Source: Stictocephala bisonia (lineage: Eukaryota; Arthropoda; Insecta; Hemiptera; Membracidae). From it: DNA of 64,000 nucleotides. Position numbers and translations under genes: made by a program. This document shows, piece after piece, positions 45,725 to 58,648 of this stretch. Position 1 is the stretch's first letter. Every line of letters starts with the position of its first letter. Under the pieces are notes generated by a model. It saw nothing but the letters and a program-made list of their open reading frames with translations, was not told where the DNA came from and ran no database searches. Location of the stretch: contig JAQJVL010001212.1 in NCBI GenBank assembly GCA_035578905.1, positions 124,001 to 188,000 on the forward strand, read 5' to 3'.

Positions 45725-48490
45725 AAGCTTACAAGTTCTCCACATCATCCATCTATAACAGTCGAAGCTTACAAGTTCTCCACATCATCCATCTATAACA
45801 GTCGAAGCTTACAAGTTCTCCACATCATCCATCTACGAGTATAACAGTCGAAACTTACAAGTTCTACACATTATCGATCTATAACAGTCGAAGCTTACAA
45901 GTTCTCCACATCATCCATCTATAACAGTCGAAGCTTACAAGTTCTTCACATTATCGATCTATAACAGTCGAAGCTTACAATTTCTTCACGTTATCAATCT
46001 ATAACAGTCGAAGCTTACAATTTCTTCACATCATTGATCAATAACATCAACGCATACAAATTCTTCACCTCATCGATCTATAACAGTCGAAGCTTACAAG
46101 TTCTTCTCCTCATCGATCTATAACAGTCGAAGCTTACAAGTTCTCCACATCATCCATCTATAACAGTCGAAGCTTACAAGTTCTTCACATTATCGATCTA
46201 TAACAGTCGAAGCTTACAATTTCTTCACGTTATCGATCTATAACAGTCGAGGCTTACAATTTCTTCACATCATTGATCAATAACATCAACGCATACAAAT
46301 TCTTCACATCATCCATCTATAACAGTCGAAGCTTACAAGTTCTTCACCTCATCGATCTATAACAGTCGAAGCTTACAAGTTCTCCACATCATCCATCTAT
46401 AACAGTCGAAGCTTACAATTTCTTCACGTTATCAATCTATAACAGTCGAAGCTTACAAGTTCTTCACCTCATCGATCTATAACAGTCGAAGCTTACAAGT
46501 TCTTCACCTCATCGATCTATAACAGTCGAAGCTTACAATTTATTCACGTTATCAATCTATAACAGTCGAAGCTTACAATTTCTTCACGTTATCAATCTAT
46601 AACAGTCGAAGCTTACAATTTCTTCACGTTATCGATCTATAACAGTCGAGGCTTACAATTTCTTCACATCATTGATCAATAACATCAACGCATACAAATT
46701 CTTCACCTCATCGATCTATAACAGTCGAAGCTTACAATTTCTCCACATCATCCATCTATAACAGTCGAAGCTTACAATTTCTTCACGTTATCGATCTATA
46801 ACAGTCGAAGCTTACAAGTTCTTCATATTATCGATCTATAACATCAACACATACAAGTTCTTCACTTCATCGATCTATAACAGTCGAGGCTTACAAGTTC
46901 TTCACATTATCGATCTATAACAGTCGAAACTTACAAGTTCTTCACATTATCGATCTATAACAGTCAACGCATACAAGTTCTTCACCTCATCGATCTATAA
47001 CAGTCGAAGCTTACAAGTTCTTCACATTATCGATCTATAACAGTCGAATCTTACAAGTTCTTCACATTATCGATCTATAACAGTCGAAGCTTACGAGTTC
47101 TTCACATTATCGATCTATAACAGTCGAAGCTTACAAGTTCTTCACGTTATCGATCTATAACAGTCGAAGCTTACAAGTTCTTCACATTATCGATCTATAA
47201 CATCAACGCATACAAGTTCTTCACCTCATCGATCTATAACAGTTGAAGCTTACAAGTTCTTCACATTATCGATCTATAACAGTCGAAGCTTACAATTTCT
47301 TCACATTATCGATCTATAACAGTCGAAGCTTACAAGTTCTTCACATTATCGATCTATAACAGTCGACGCTTACAAGTTCTTCACATCATCGATCTATAAC
47401 AGTCGAGGCTTACAAGTTCTTCACATTATCGATCTATAACAGTCAACGCATACAAGTTCTTCACCTCATCGATCTATAACAGTCAACGCATACAAGTTCT
47501 TCACCTCATCGATCTATAACAGTCGAATCTTACAAGTTCTTCACATTATCGATCTATAACAGTCGAAGCTTACAAGTTCTTCACATTATCGATCTATAAC
47601 ATCAACGCATACAAGTTCTTCACCTCATCGATCTATAACAGTCGAAGCTAACAAGTTCTTCACATTATCGATCTATAACAGTCGAAGCTTACAAGTTCTT
47701 CACATTATCGATCTATAACAGTCGAAGCTTACAAGTTCTTCACATTATCGATCTATAACAGTCGAAGCTTACAAGTTCTTCACATTATCGATCTATAACA
47801 GTCGAGGCTTACAAGTTCTTCACATTATCGATCTATAACAGTCGAAGCTTACAAGTTCTTCACATTATCGATCTATAACAGTCGAAGCTTACAAGTTCTT
47901 TACATTATCGATCTATAACAGTCGAAGCTTACAATTTCTTCACATTATCGATCTATAACAGTCGAAGCTTACAAGTTCTTCACATTATCGATCTATAACA
48001 GTCGAAGCTTACAAGTTCTTCACATTATCGATCTATAACAGTCGAAGCTTACAATTTCTTCACATTATCGATCTATAACAGTCGAAGCTTACAAGTTCTT
48101 CACATTATCGATCTATAACAGTCGAAGCTTACAAGTTCTTCACATTATCGATCTATAACAGTCGAAGCTTACAAGTTCTTCACATTATCGATCCATAACA
48201 TCAACGCATACAAGTTCTTCACATCATCGATCTATAACATCGAAGCTTACAAGTTCTTCACATTATCGATCCATAACATCAACGCATACAAGTTCTTCAC
48301 ATCATCGATCTATAACAATCGAGGCTTACAAGTTCTTCACATCATTGATCAATAACATCAACGCATACAAGTTCTTCACCTCATCGATCTATAACAGTCG
48401 AGGCTTACAAGTTCTTCACATTATCGATGTATAACAGTCGAGGCATACAAGTTCTTCACATCATCATCTATATCATCGATCATCATCGAT
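45725..48490. repeat. 40-bp satellite, right part
   Basis: About 69 monomers, continuing the array broken by the retrotransposon. Next to the insertion, variants (CCACATCATCCATC, CTCATCGATC) and higher-order blocks are frequent. In 47640-48180 the monomers are almost identical 40-bp copies. Each standard monomer has ATCGAT and AAGCTT. Shorter monomers with ATCAACGCATACAAG recur at intervals. Confidence 0.95.
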
Positions 48491-49794
48491 TAGTTTTATA
48501 CTAATATACATATGTATAAATCAGTAGTATTAATTACTATGTTTATCCTTGAGTATCTAGGGGATGAAAGGGAGGGGTTGACAAAGTACTGATCCTGCCA
48601 TCCGCATGGCAAAACCAGATAAAAAAACTACTCGATTCGCATATAGCGCACTATTGGATGCTACTTCTGTTTCTTTTTTCTCTCCGACTATCTGAAAATT
48701 GGATCAGAAGACAGTGATTGTGGCAGATCTATCAGATGTCTTGAGCACTAAGATGGTTTATTCCAACAAATAAAAAGAAATCAAATCAACTTCAACAAAC
48801 AGTTTTCATACATTTGAGCACTGTGCTGAGATGAAAATTCGATTGGAAAATGGTGAGTGATGTTGACTGTAGGCATAAAATGATCACCGTAGTATTTGTT
48901 CAGACTTCCAGGGTCATGGTTCAGCAAGACAAACATAAAACATAGGAGATGGCCTCGCCATTACAGGTTGACTACTGATCTCTTTGCTCACGTTCATTTC
49001 CGGACCAATCTCTACAAAATGGGATCACGAAACGGTAATCGTTGCTGCACGCCATGTGATTACCTGGACTGTTAAGTCTGAGAAATCGAGAGCAGATGAA
49101 AAACACAACCAGCACCAGCACAATCCTGGTGTTGATTCAGCTGTGCTTAGACTCAGAGAATGGTGTCAACAATATTTGGGTGACCGAGAAGATGCGTTCA
49201 TTTACTGTACTTCACGCTATGACAAGTTGTAACGATATGATTGTTATGATATTGTCTACAGTTTGGCCGGAATTGGACGAGCATTTAAACTGGAAAATCT
49301 ACTGTATGTTAGTAAACATACAATCTTACCGTCGCTGTTCCAAAATGTGCTATTTTTCAACTGTACGGTTCCTGTTTATTATTATAATGAGTTGTACTGT
49401 TCAACTATTGTCAATATAATTGTAATGACAGAAAAGGGTTCTTTTAATGGCTGTTTCTACCTTTTAGGAAAAGGATTTTAAAAAATCGTTTCTTAGTGCA
49501 CACCTACGATACAAAATGTGCATTCCCTTTTTCACTTAATCGGCTTCTCCACTAGTAGGCGCTTCTGCGTCAATCCGTCTTGAGACATTCAAAAGCAATG
49601 AATTAATATTTTCATTAATAATAATTTCCCCTTAATTTAACTGAATGCATATTAAATTAACTATCCTACCTCTGCCAAAGAGATAGTTTTACAACCTTCC
49701 AATGTATTACACCCTCTGCTATATCTCCTGGAACAATTGAATTTAACTGAAGTTGTATCTAACTTTATAAAACCTTTAATCGACTTTAACTTCT
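48491..49794. other. Non-genic stretch with one doubtful open frame
   Basis: The 82-residue plus-strand frame 48984-49232 reads with protein-like composition towards its end (VLRLREWCQQYLGDREDAF), so it could be an exon or decayed gene. I recognise no family, and start and splice sites cannot be supported. The remainder is AT-rich and empty. Confidence 0.35.
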
Positions 49795-49950
49795 TGCTAG
49801 CCTAACGCTTAGCACTCCTGATTACAACGCAGGGGGTCACGGGTTCAAATCGCGGGAGGTTCAACCAAATTCAGCTTGATGGGTTTGGACCGTTGTCCCA
49901 TGACGTTGGAATAGTTTCACTGGCAGTGAAAGGAAGAAAAATCTTCATTG
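49795..49950 (+). mobile_element. tRNA-like SINE fragment, second family
   Basis: GCTAGCCTAACGCTTAGCAC then GATTACAACGCAGG and a B-box-like CGGGTTCAAATCGCG, continuing as GTTTGGACCGTTGTCCC and a GCAGTGAAAGGAAG tail. Looks tRNA-derived but is not the family at 2015. Confidence 0.5.
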
Positions 49951-51039
49951 AATTTAAGTTTTGAAGGGGTTAAAATAATCGTACACCACATCGATCCCCC
50001 ACTGGCCATCAACACCGGAAAGTTTAGCCCCCAAGTGTCCAGTAGAGCCTTGAGGCACAACCAATGTAGTGGCTAATGTTGGAGTTTGTATAGCTGTATG
50101 GTTTAAGCGGGCTTTATATGTTACGACAAGTTGTAACGACATGGATGTTACAGTGTGAAATCAAATACCAGCTGGAGCGTGTAAAAGAGACATCGGTACG
50201 ACTAGATGTGATTGGACGAATCAATCAATCTGGAGATGATGTAGAGTAAGGTTGTTAGTTTCGAGTGTGAACAATTCCATTCATCCGAGTGGATGAGTGA
50301 AAATTTGAAACGTGTAAACAGCTCACTATAATTTGGTACCAACCGAACCCCTATCTAGTTATTGATGTTGTGTTGAAGATCCTCAATTATTGTGCAATTT
50401 GTGTTTTATTTTGTTATAATATACACCGTTTCTTATTATTCTTTGATCTAATCAATTAGTTTTGTCTTAATCAATTTTTTAATTGATATTGATTAGAGTT
50501 TGTTAGATTGCTATGGCTGATTCGAGGAACAGTTCTCTGATATTTTGACAAACTTTATACTGTAAAATCACACAAAAGTTATAGGTCTGCATGTTTGTAG
50601 ATGATTAAAAGTAGAAGATTTTACAAGTATTCTTGATATACAAGTACCGTAAACAGACCACAATCAAGTTTTCCATCTTGGTTTGAAGTTGAACTAAAGT
50701 TGAGGTGGTTGAAGTAGGACCGTTTAAGGTGGATGTTTCACTTCACGAAAAATGCTAAAAATATGGACTTCTATTTAATTAATTCTGTCTGTAATAATGA
50801 TGTTTCGCAATGCTTAAGTTGTCATTTGTTAGGTAAAGAACTATTTTAGTTGACCATGAGATGATTTTTGTGAGAATTTTATCGTTAATTTTTTCGTACG
50901 GTTTTCGTAATTTTTTTAGTTAAATATATTTGAAACTTTTAATGTTATTCTTAATGTTATTCTTAAGAATTTAATCATTCTTAATGATTTAAAATCAAAG
51001 CATAAAAAAACTCATAATGTCAACTTTTGGTCCACTAGA
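49951..51039. other. Non-genic stretch
   Basis: AT-rich. No gene supported. Confidence 0.45.
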
Positions 51040-51230
51040 CTGGACCCTTAAAAAAGCTTATAAACAAACTGTACGGTTGACTCACTAATGAAAATATAAT
51101 CGCGAGTCCTGGACCGAGCCTGAAGGTCGAGACGTTACGAGCGCAGCGAGTGAGATTACCAACTGGTGAAGGCCAAGGTGACACTAGTGTTGCGAGCAGG
51201 CGTGTACCCTGGTAAAGTAAATGGTTGAGC
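51040..51230 (-). repeat. Dispersed repeat family C, copy 1
   Basis: On the minus strand: GGGTACACGCCTGCTCGCAA, CTCACTCGCTGCGCTCGTAA, CTCGACCTTCAGGCTCGG and GACTCGCGATTATATTTTCA. Related to 57185-57340 and to the fragment at the window end. Confidence 0.6.
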
Positions 51231-51654
51231 AATTTAACTTATGAGAACGAAGTACATCAAATTAAGCTATAAATTAATGTGATTTATTGTTTGAGCTCAA
51301 ACAAGGAATTTGACCGAAGTTTAAAAAAAAAATGTAAATCATAAATGGAATAAAACCCAAATGTAAGTAGAAAGTAACAAAACGAAGTCGATGATAAAAA
51401 GGAAAATTTTGAAAATTACAATTAAACTTTTGTTTAAAATATAAAAACAATTATTAGTGGTGGTAAATGTATTGAAAACAAAAGCCTAAATGTTACTCGA
51501 GGGATGGCGAACTATATAAAGTGAAGGCCTTTATAGACAGGCCTAGAAAACAAAATTTATATTTTGTAATATATTATAAATTACATTCATTTAAAATTTT
51601 TACTGTTATCTAATATGCGTAAAGGACATAATTCTGACTAAGCAAAATAAAACA

Positions 51655-51840
51655 AAACGTGGTGTACGCGCAGTGGTTGCCATTGACGAGGACACTACTA
51701 GAGAAGTTGGGGTGTCCGTGTTGGATGGTAGTCAGTATTCGGATGCTGTGTAGGGGAGAGAACTAAGAATCAGGCTTGTAAAATAGCTGAAAATCAGACC
51801 AATACTACATGGTTCGGATTCCACGTAAAGCTGTAGGTAC
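51655..51840 (-). repeat. Dispersed repeat family B, copy 3
   Basis: Reverse complement matches 55310-55640: TTACGTGGAATCCGAACCA, GTCTGATTTTCAGCTATTT, CCAACACGGACACC and GTCCTCGTCAATGGCAACCA. Confidence 0.6.
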
Positions 51841-52239
51841 AAAATTGAAACGAGTAGTGCGCTGTTAATAAATGGCTATTTTTTAGCTATGACGAAAATT
51901 TGCGAATCCCTAATTAGTTTTATCGAAAAAATACAGGCTATAAAATATTCCATGTGACATTTTTTATTTTCACCTATTTTTCAAAACTGGTCGTATGTAT
52001 TCAAGAATCAGGCTTGTAAATATATGAAAATCAGACCAATACTACATGGTTCGGATTCCACGTAAAGCTGTAGGTACAAAATTGAAACGAGTAGTGCGCT
52101 GTTAATAAATGGCTATTTTTTAGCTATGACGAAAATTTGCGAATCCCTAATTAGTTTTATCGAAAAAATACAGGCTATAAAATATTCCGTGTGACATTTT
52201 TTATTTTCACCTATTTTTCAAAACTGGTCGTATGTATTC
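51765..52239. repeat. Tandem duplication, 238-bp units
   Basis: AAGAATCAGGCTTGTAAA starts at 51765 and again at 52003. The two units are nearly identical (small indel after TTGTAAA, one C/G near the end). The left unit's beginning belongs to family B, so the duplication took part of that repeat with its flank. Confidence 0.93.
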
Positions 52240-52524
52240 AAAATATCAAAAGCAAACCCAATATGATAACGTTTAAAATGACACCTCAAACACAACTTTT
52301 GGTCAATAAAACAACAAATATGGATTTGCAAATAACATTGTTCTTATGGGGTTAAAACCAGCATGGCCGATAGCCTCTTCACACTCTTAAATTCATTAAA
52401 AGATAATTAGTGTAAAAATAACTATTCTAAGACCTTAAATGAGATTGAATTGTAGTAAATATACTCTTCTGTCAACATTACTGGGCTGAGTTGACAGAAG
52501 AAAGTTAGACCCTTCGATGTTATA
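52240..52524. other. Non-genic stretch
   Basis: Nothing recognised. Confidence 0.4.
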
Positions 52525-52622
52525 ATACCCATACACGTACAGTGGTATTGACCCACCCGCCCACCCATACACGTACAGTGGTATTGACCCACCCACCCAC
52601 CCATACACGTACAGTGGTATTT
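52525..52622 (-). repeat. GGGTGGG-type minisatellite, locus 3
   Basis: Three 36-bp units, CCCATACACGTACAGTGGTA / TTGACCCACC plus CCAC, the reverse complement of the core at 22705-22885. Confidence 0.88.
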
Positions 52623-53089
52623 GGACCGTAAACCAAAGCATACCTTTATCTCCTAGTATTTATTTTTTCTTCAAATGGAGGCTAGAGTGACGATTGTACT
52701 GAAGTTGGTTGAAGCAGGTCATATACCTGAACATGGTCCATTTGACCATATACAGACAAATGGTCAAATGGCATTTCGAATGAAAATCAATTGAACAGAA
52801 ACTCTACTGAACAAACAAAATTTACTAGCAACAAATACTATTTAATCCTGCTTTACACTGAAGAAATCTTACATTGTTTACTGCATTTGTAAACAGCTTT
52901 TGTCTATTACTTATCAGCTAGTTAACTTTATTGCTAACTGTTAAGATAAATAACTAATTAATTAATAATAATTAACACAATCAACTTAAGACAACACGAT
53001 AAATCAATCAACACTACTAATAATTTAAACAATATAGATGAGTTTTATAATAACTAACAGAACTATTTTCTTGGCTTTATTTATCGTAT
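52623..53089. other. Non-genic stretch
   Basis: Holds a short inverted pair, CCATTTGACCAT / ATGGTCAAATGG, near 52738-52770. No gene. Confidence 0.45.
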
Positions 53090-53235
53090 CATCGTGGTGG
53101 GTTAGTGGCTAAGGCTTCAGACTGCGGAGAGCCTTGTCCAAGGCTCGAACCCGCAACTGTGCTAACGGTCGGTACTTCACTCGTTGAATAAAGTTCGAGC
53201 ACAGGCCTGTAGGGCCATGTAAACTGGTGTTTTAT
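53090..53235 (+). mobile_element. tRNA-derived SINE, third family
   Basis: Head GTGGTGGGTTAGTGGCTAAG (A-box-like) and CAAGGCTCGAACCCGC (B-box-like), then GGTCGGTACTTCACTCGTTG, GTTCGAGCACAGGCCTGTAG and a T/A-rich end. The tRNA-like part is Ser-like in length. Confidence 0.6.
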
Positions 53236-54621
53236 TAAAATTAAATTATTTAATAAAAAAATACTTCATATAATACGATGTGTATATATGTTTTTCCTTA
53301 GAATCGTGGTGGGCTTTGAAATCTATACAAAACGTAGTAAAAAAGAAACAAAAACACGCAAAATTAAACAGCCCTAACCGAGTTGAGCATAAATTTAAAA
53401 ACAATCAAATAAACAACTTTCTGACAAAACCATCAGTAAAACAAAACAAATATAAAACATAAAGTTGAAGAGATTTTGTCAGTTCGTCGATCACAATCGG
53501 CTGGTGGTAGAGGGGGGGGGGGGAGGACGTACAGAAGGTGACAAACGTCTAGAACGCTGCTGTCATCGTGTGATTGGCAACAGTCCGGGAGAAAAGTGAT
53601 TTAATTTGTCGGATAGTGCGGTGGGGTGGGGGGAGGTAGGTGTCAGAGAGCTCTGTGTGTGGTCCGCGACGTGTGTGGTCCGCTTGGGTGGTCCGCTCGC
53701 ACACGCCCCCCCCCTCCGTCCAGTTGTCTTAATTATAGCTAATTGGACGTATTATCAATTGACGCAGCTCGCCATTCATTCGGTCCACTGGCTAGTGTAT
53801 TTTCCTTACTCACTCATACAGTACTGGTTTTTCAGTTTTCTCTCTTTTTTTTTTTTTTTATTTTCAGTGTAAACATTCCGACTGTGCTTTGATGCGGTAA
53901 CGGCATTAATTAATCTTGAGCCCCCCCCCCCCCGCCTACTGAGACATCACAGTCTGTCGTTATTCCAAGCAGTTGTGCCAACTGAATTACATTCTGTACT
54001 GCTAATTTAATTGGAAATAAACGATGTCTCTCAAACTGGTCTTTTTCAGTATCACACAGTCGCCAAATGTTGAGTTTTATCGTTGGTTGGCTTTTAATAA
54101 AATTGAAAAATAATAATGAATCTCTCCATCTGTATAACCACACAAATTTTTATAGATTAAACTATTTTTTTTTTTTTTTTAATAAAAAACACAGGCTCAA
54201 TATTTGAATTACTGTGTTTAGTTTAAAATTAACAATATCATAGTTTAATTAACGTCTTTTACTAAAAATCGATAATATACTGACTGTAAAAAATCACAAT
54301 ATGATTTTAGTACCGGGGTATTGACCCAAATCTAGAGGAAAGTAAAATATTAGTACTATTCCTTTCCATAGAGTAGCATATGGAACTGAAAGGCGTTGTA
54401 CATAGGTTTATCATGTAAGCTGCATACGAACAATACATTAAAAATATCATGCTAATAAAATTCAAAACAGAAAGCACTAATAAGTAAAAAACTTTCCCGA
54501 ACTAGTTTTATGCTGAACTACGGTACGAAACTATATATATTATACTTCTGTTAGATTGCATTGTGGGAGGGCTGTTTTCAATTTTCCTTAGTATACAAAT
54601 GTCCGACACTTCCTGTATATT
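53236..54621. other. Non-genic stretch with G/C homopolymers and a GC-richer patch
   Basis: 53500-53740 is GC-rich, with a G-run near 53513 and GTGGGGTGGGGGGAGG. A C-run lies near 53922-53934. Short frames here (for example 53606-53872) show no domain. The rest is AT-rich. Confidence 0.4.
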
Positions 54622-55118
54622 TAGAGATGGCAACGATATATAGGAAATATCGATAAATCTGTTTCGATATATCGATATATTCTTAATCGATATTTTCCTT
54701 CGTTAATATCGGCCATATCGATATATTGGTTCGATATATCATATCAATAAATATTAACGTTATTCTCTCTCCTCAAAATGATCACGATTCATAAACACAT
54801 TTAAATTGCTTCTTGTGCGCACAAAACACGCATTGAAATAATAAAATGACTTTACTTAGTTTTTTACGTGAGGTTAAGCGGAAAATAGATTTCCAAACTG
54901 TTATTTCCAATACTGACAAGCCTGTTATAAATAGTTACAGCAAAATATTAGTGTATTTTTGGTCATGACATGAGAGTTGATGCATAATTTTAAACAAATA
55001 ATTTACAATCTGATATATCGGTTACCCGATATATCGATATTTTATATCAATATTGTCGTTAGATCGATATTTGGTTTGCGATATAACGATATTTTGAACA
55101 TAGTATTTGCCATCCCTA
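54622..55118. mobile_element. hAT-like non-autonomous element, copy 2
   Basis: Ends TAGAGATGGCAACG and TTTGCCATCCCTA. The flanks TGTATATT/TATACATT match 6 of 8. It aligns with the reverse complement of 26633-27303 along its length (GGAAATATCGATAAA, CTCTCTCCTCAAAAT, TAGTTTTTTACGTGAGGTT, GATATATCGGTTAC) but is about 170 bp shorter. At least four TATCGATA motifs. Confidence 0.78.
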
Positions 55119-55309
55119 TATACATTTTTATCGTTAATTTCCTTACAAACCGTTGGTAAGGAACCAGGTTCAGTAAACGACTGTTGCGTCATGTGAGTTG
55201 GCTGTCTTCCAGGTGTTAAAGTCTGTGTACATTGCGTTGGCAGCACTTCCTATATCGGTCGTAGAGTTATGGGTGAGTATGAGGGTGAATTAGTGTGATG
55301 ACTTACTAG

Positions 55310-55640
55310 GTCAACTGTTCCTTGGAAAGAGCCATTTATTATTAGCCCAATACCAAGGAAAACTAAGGGAACTACAGCTTTACGTGGAATCCGAACCACG
55401 AAGTATCGGTCAGATTTTCAACTAATACACAGTTCTTTTCCATACACAACACCCGGACCCTAACTACAACGGACACCTCAGTCTGTTCTTGTGTCCACGT
55501 CGATGGCAACCATTGTGCGGATGCTGTGTCAGTGTTAAGAGGACTGAGAATAGAACTTATCTAATACAATCTCCTCAATATTTATTATCCAAGTAGCTGG
55601 GTTAAAAACCACAACGCCACTTGTTAGTGTGTTAAACTAT
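55310..55640 (+). repeat. Dispersed repeat family B, copy 4 (longest)
   Basis: AACTGTTCCTTGGAAAGAGC, TTACGTGGAATCCGAACCAC, GGTCAGATTTTCAACTAA, ACACCCGGACCCTAACT, GTCGATGGCAACCATTGTG and CAAGTAGCTGGGTTAAAAAC in order. Probably the closest to full length. Confidence 0.7.
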
Positions 55641-57184
55641 AGACAAAATATTGGTAAGTTTGTGTACGCCTTTTTACATAGAATAGTTCGAAGGCAGTCC
55701 ATATTTTTGTCATTTGCTATCACTTTTCAGTTGTTATTATTAAATGATTTTTATCTCTAAAATTGGTTCATTATAGTAGTCAGTAGTGAGTTCCAAAATT
55801 TAATAATCAGCTAATTGAACTCAATATGCAAGTACATTTTTACAAACATTCATTTTTAAATAAGGGTTTAGTTATATAGATGGTTCACTCTCAATTTAAT
55901 ATATATTTTACATTTGAAAGGAAATACGAAGGGATGGGTGGAGGGAGGGGAGCAATCGGTGGAGGTATAAACTCACCGTGACAAAGCCTGGTTTAATTGG
56001 CACATGGATAGATAGCATGATCTTCACTTTTGTTAGTACGTGATTTAAAAAAAAGAAACAATGCCCGTCACATTGGTTAGTGAGGTTTATTGTGTCGAGT
56101 GTTTGTGTGGGTGGACGTAATGAACTAATAGGGGAAACTATCACACCCTTTACCTTGACATGGGGAGGTCTAAGCATTTTTAGAAGTAGATTAATTTTAG
56201 ATTTATTAATGCTACATACAAATACAAATGGCATCAATTATAAACAATTAACTACATTTTTTTCTACGTTGGTATTATCCTTGATTATAATATATATTGT
56301 TTTCTATGTGTTTATAAACTGAATGGTGTTGGCAAATGTAAAATTCAAAAGTTTTACATTGCCAGTTTCTTTTTATAGTGACGCAGTACACACATGGTGG
56401 GTCATCAGTACCGTATGCGTGTTCAGGGTGGGTTGGAGGGCAAACGATAATTGTTAAGTCTCTTTAAATCCAAAAGGTACAATGACAAAAGAATTCTAAC
56501 TGACTGACGGTGTTGGGATATCTACGTGTGGTGCATATTTAACTTAAGATCTAAGAAGACTGGGGTGATTTACAAATATGTAATTACTTTCAATAAACTG
56601 TGCAGAGAAATCATTGATCCTATGAGTATTTAAAAAACATCACCCAAAAAATGACAAATAACTTATGACTCGTTTAAAAACAAGTTTGATTCCAGAAAAT
56701 TACTGGTGACTAACAAAATTATTTTATTTGACAATTAGTGTTTAATTAGATCCTTTTAACCACAACTAAGACAGATTGTTAGTGATTTGCAGTATTTTTT
56801 TCAATAATTTATCAACAACCGTACATAATTAAACACACGTTATCTTCTTGCTGTCAACGCCACTGTTGGCCGGCCCCTTCTCTAGGGTGGATGCAATTAT
56901 ACAGCAGTATCTGTTTTGCTAGACAACAAAAATGAAGGCGCCCCCTCACTGTTTTACATAGCTTTACACGCGCTGTACGTGCACAGGTTCGCCTACGTGC
57001 GGACACACACATACATACATGAATTACGCATAAATATACTGCAGCTCTAAAATTATGCTGTGGAGTTCATTTTCACTAAACGGTGCTTTGAGGATCACAT
57101 CAATGAAAATACTTACAGATCCATTTTAAAACATGTATTTAATATTACTAATACAATATTTTTATCTAATACATTTTACTTGTT
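55641..57184. other. Non-genic stretch with a minisatellite fragment
   Basis: No gene supported. 56385-56450 holds a degenerate GGTGGGTCATCAGTACCGTA / GGGTGGGTTGGAGGG unit of the dispersed minisatellite. 56870-57000 is GC-richer without recognisable content. Confidence 0.45.
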
Positions 57185-57340
57185 AAATAATACTAGGGGA
57201 CACCCCTGCACGATTCGCGTGCCGACCTCGTCACTCGCTGTGCTCGTATCATCTCGGCCTTCAATTAATAATTTATAATTTGTGGCTCGTGACTATATTA
57301 CAGTGGAAGACCATTAAAAACAACAGATCGATCTAAGTTT
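57185..57340 (+). repeat. Dispersed repeat family C, copy 2
   Basis: ACTAGGGGACACCCCTGCAC, CGTCACTCGCTGTGCTCGTA, TTTGTGGCTCGTGACTATAT and AGACCATTAAAAACAACA match the window-end fragment and, inverted, 51040-51230. Confidence 0.65.
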
Positions 57341-58350
57341 AGCCAAAAGGAGTCAACACTCATGTAAAAAAATTGAAATTTTGTGAGGCTTTTCAGTAAC
57401 AAGTTTACTATCATCAGACACTGCTGTTAACAAAGATACTGAAAGGCCTTACAAGATTTAAATTTAATGGGGTTTTAAGTACTTTCATACTTTAAATTAT
57501 AATATCCAGTAAGAGGAGCTTCAAGAATCGTACAGAATAATTATTTAATATTGTCTTTCTTTAGCAGCTGGGATTTACTATGTAAATAATCAGACAGTTT
57601 TAAAACAATTCTGAAAATAAGCTATGTTTACACCAGCGTAACATCCGTTATATGTATTAGTAAAAAACATTATGGTGATAGTAGGTGTATCCAAAGTTAT
57701 TTTTTCCATCCTTGGCTTTTAAAATGAATCTAATCCAGTGTCTTATCTTGTTTCTAGCTCGAGAAATGTCATGGGGACCGATTTAATTACGGAAATAATA
57801 TAGATTGTAATTGTAATTACGATATAGACTTTTATGCGTATTTAATATAATTACTTTTAAAACATTTAACAGTCTAACAAATGGATCAACATTCTCAATA
57901 ACATTACTTTTTAAACTTTCACCAGTTATTTTTTACTCTCTCAACAAACGTAGTTCACTATAACGTTTTCCTTCTTATCAACTTACCATCCCTAATTCTA
58001 TCGAGTGTAAACATAAGTTGTATTAAATGGAGAGAGCTGGAGTAGTCCAGTCATACAATGAGGCGCACTTCAGTATGACAATAAAACTGTTGTAGCCACT
58101 TTTTTGATAATCATACCAGACTTCAAATGAGCATTTAGCGATGTTGCATTACATTAGAGGCAGGAAGGTAAATAGGTGTTTCTCTAAGTGAAATCCATTA
58201 TTGTTTTAAGAAATATGTAAATTCACTTAATCGACTTGTTATTCCATTACCTGGTACAAGCTCAACGAACTCCTTAAGAAATATTTGATAAATTATCAAC
58301 AGGTTATGGACTGTTATGTCATACTTAGTCTTGTATTTGTTGTCAGCTGA
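57341..58350. other. Non-genic stretch
   Basis: AT-rich. No gene supported. Confidence 0.45.
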
Positions 58351-58367
58351 CCTAACCTAACCTAACC
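58351..58367 (-). repeat. Interstitial telomere-like repeat, (CCTAA)3
   Basis: Three and a half units of CCTAA, the complement of the insect telomeric TTAGG. Confidence 0.8.
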
Positions 58368-58647
58368 ATGGTCATTTAAAATAGACATATATAAAGATCT
58401 AAACATTTCTATTGAACAGGGCCTGAAAAATCAGCATAGATAGTGATGTATAGCCTACCAGATTAAACTGACGAATAATGAAAAATTCACTTTCTCCTTA
58501 GTTAAAAATTACATCCACAACTTTGCCAACATCCTCAAACTCGTTTATATATTTTGCCACCAAATCTAACCCCATTCGAAGGAACGAAACATTACGACCA
58601 CACCAACATTTTATACCTAGTTCATGCGGTTGTTGTTAGTTCTTCCC

Positions 58648-58648
<1 letters not shown>

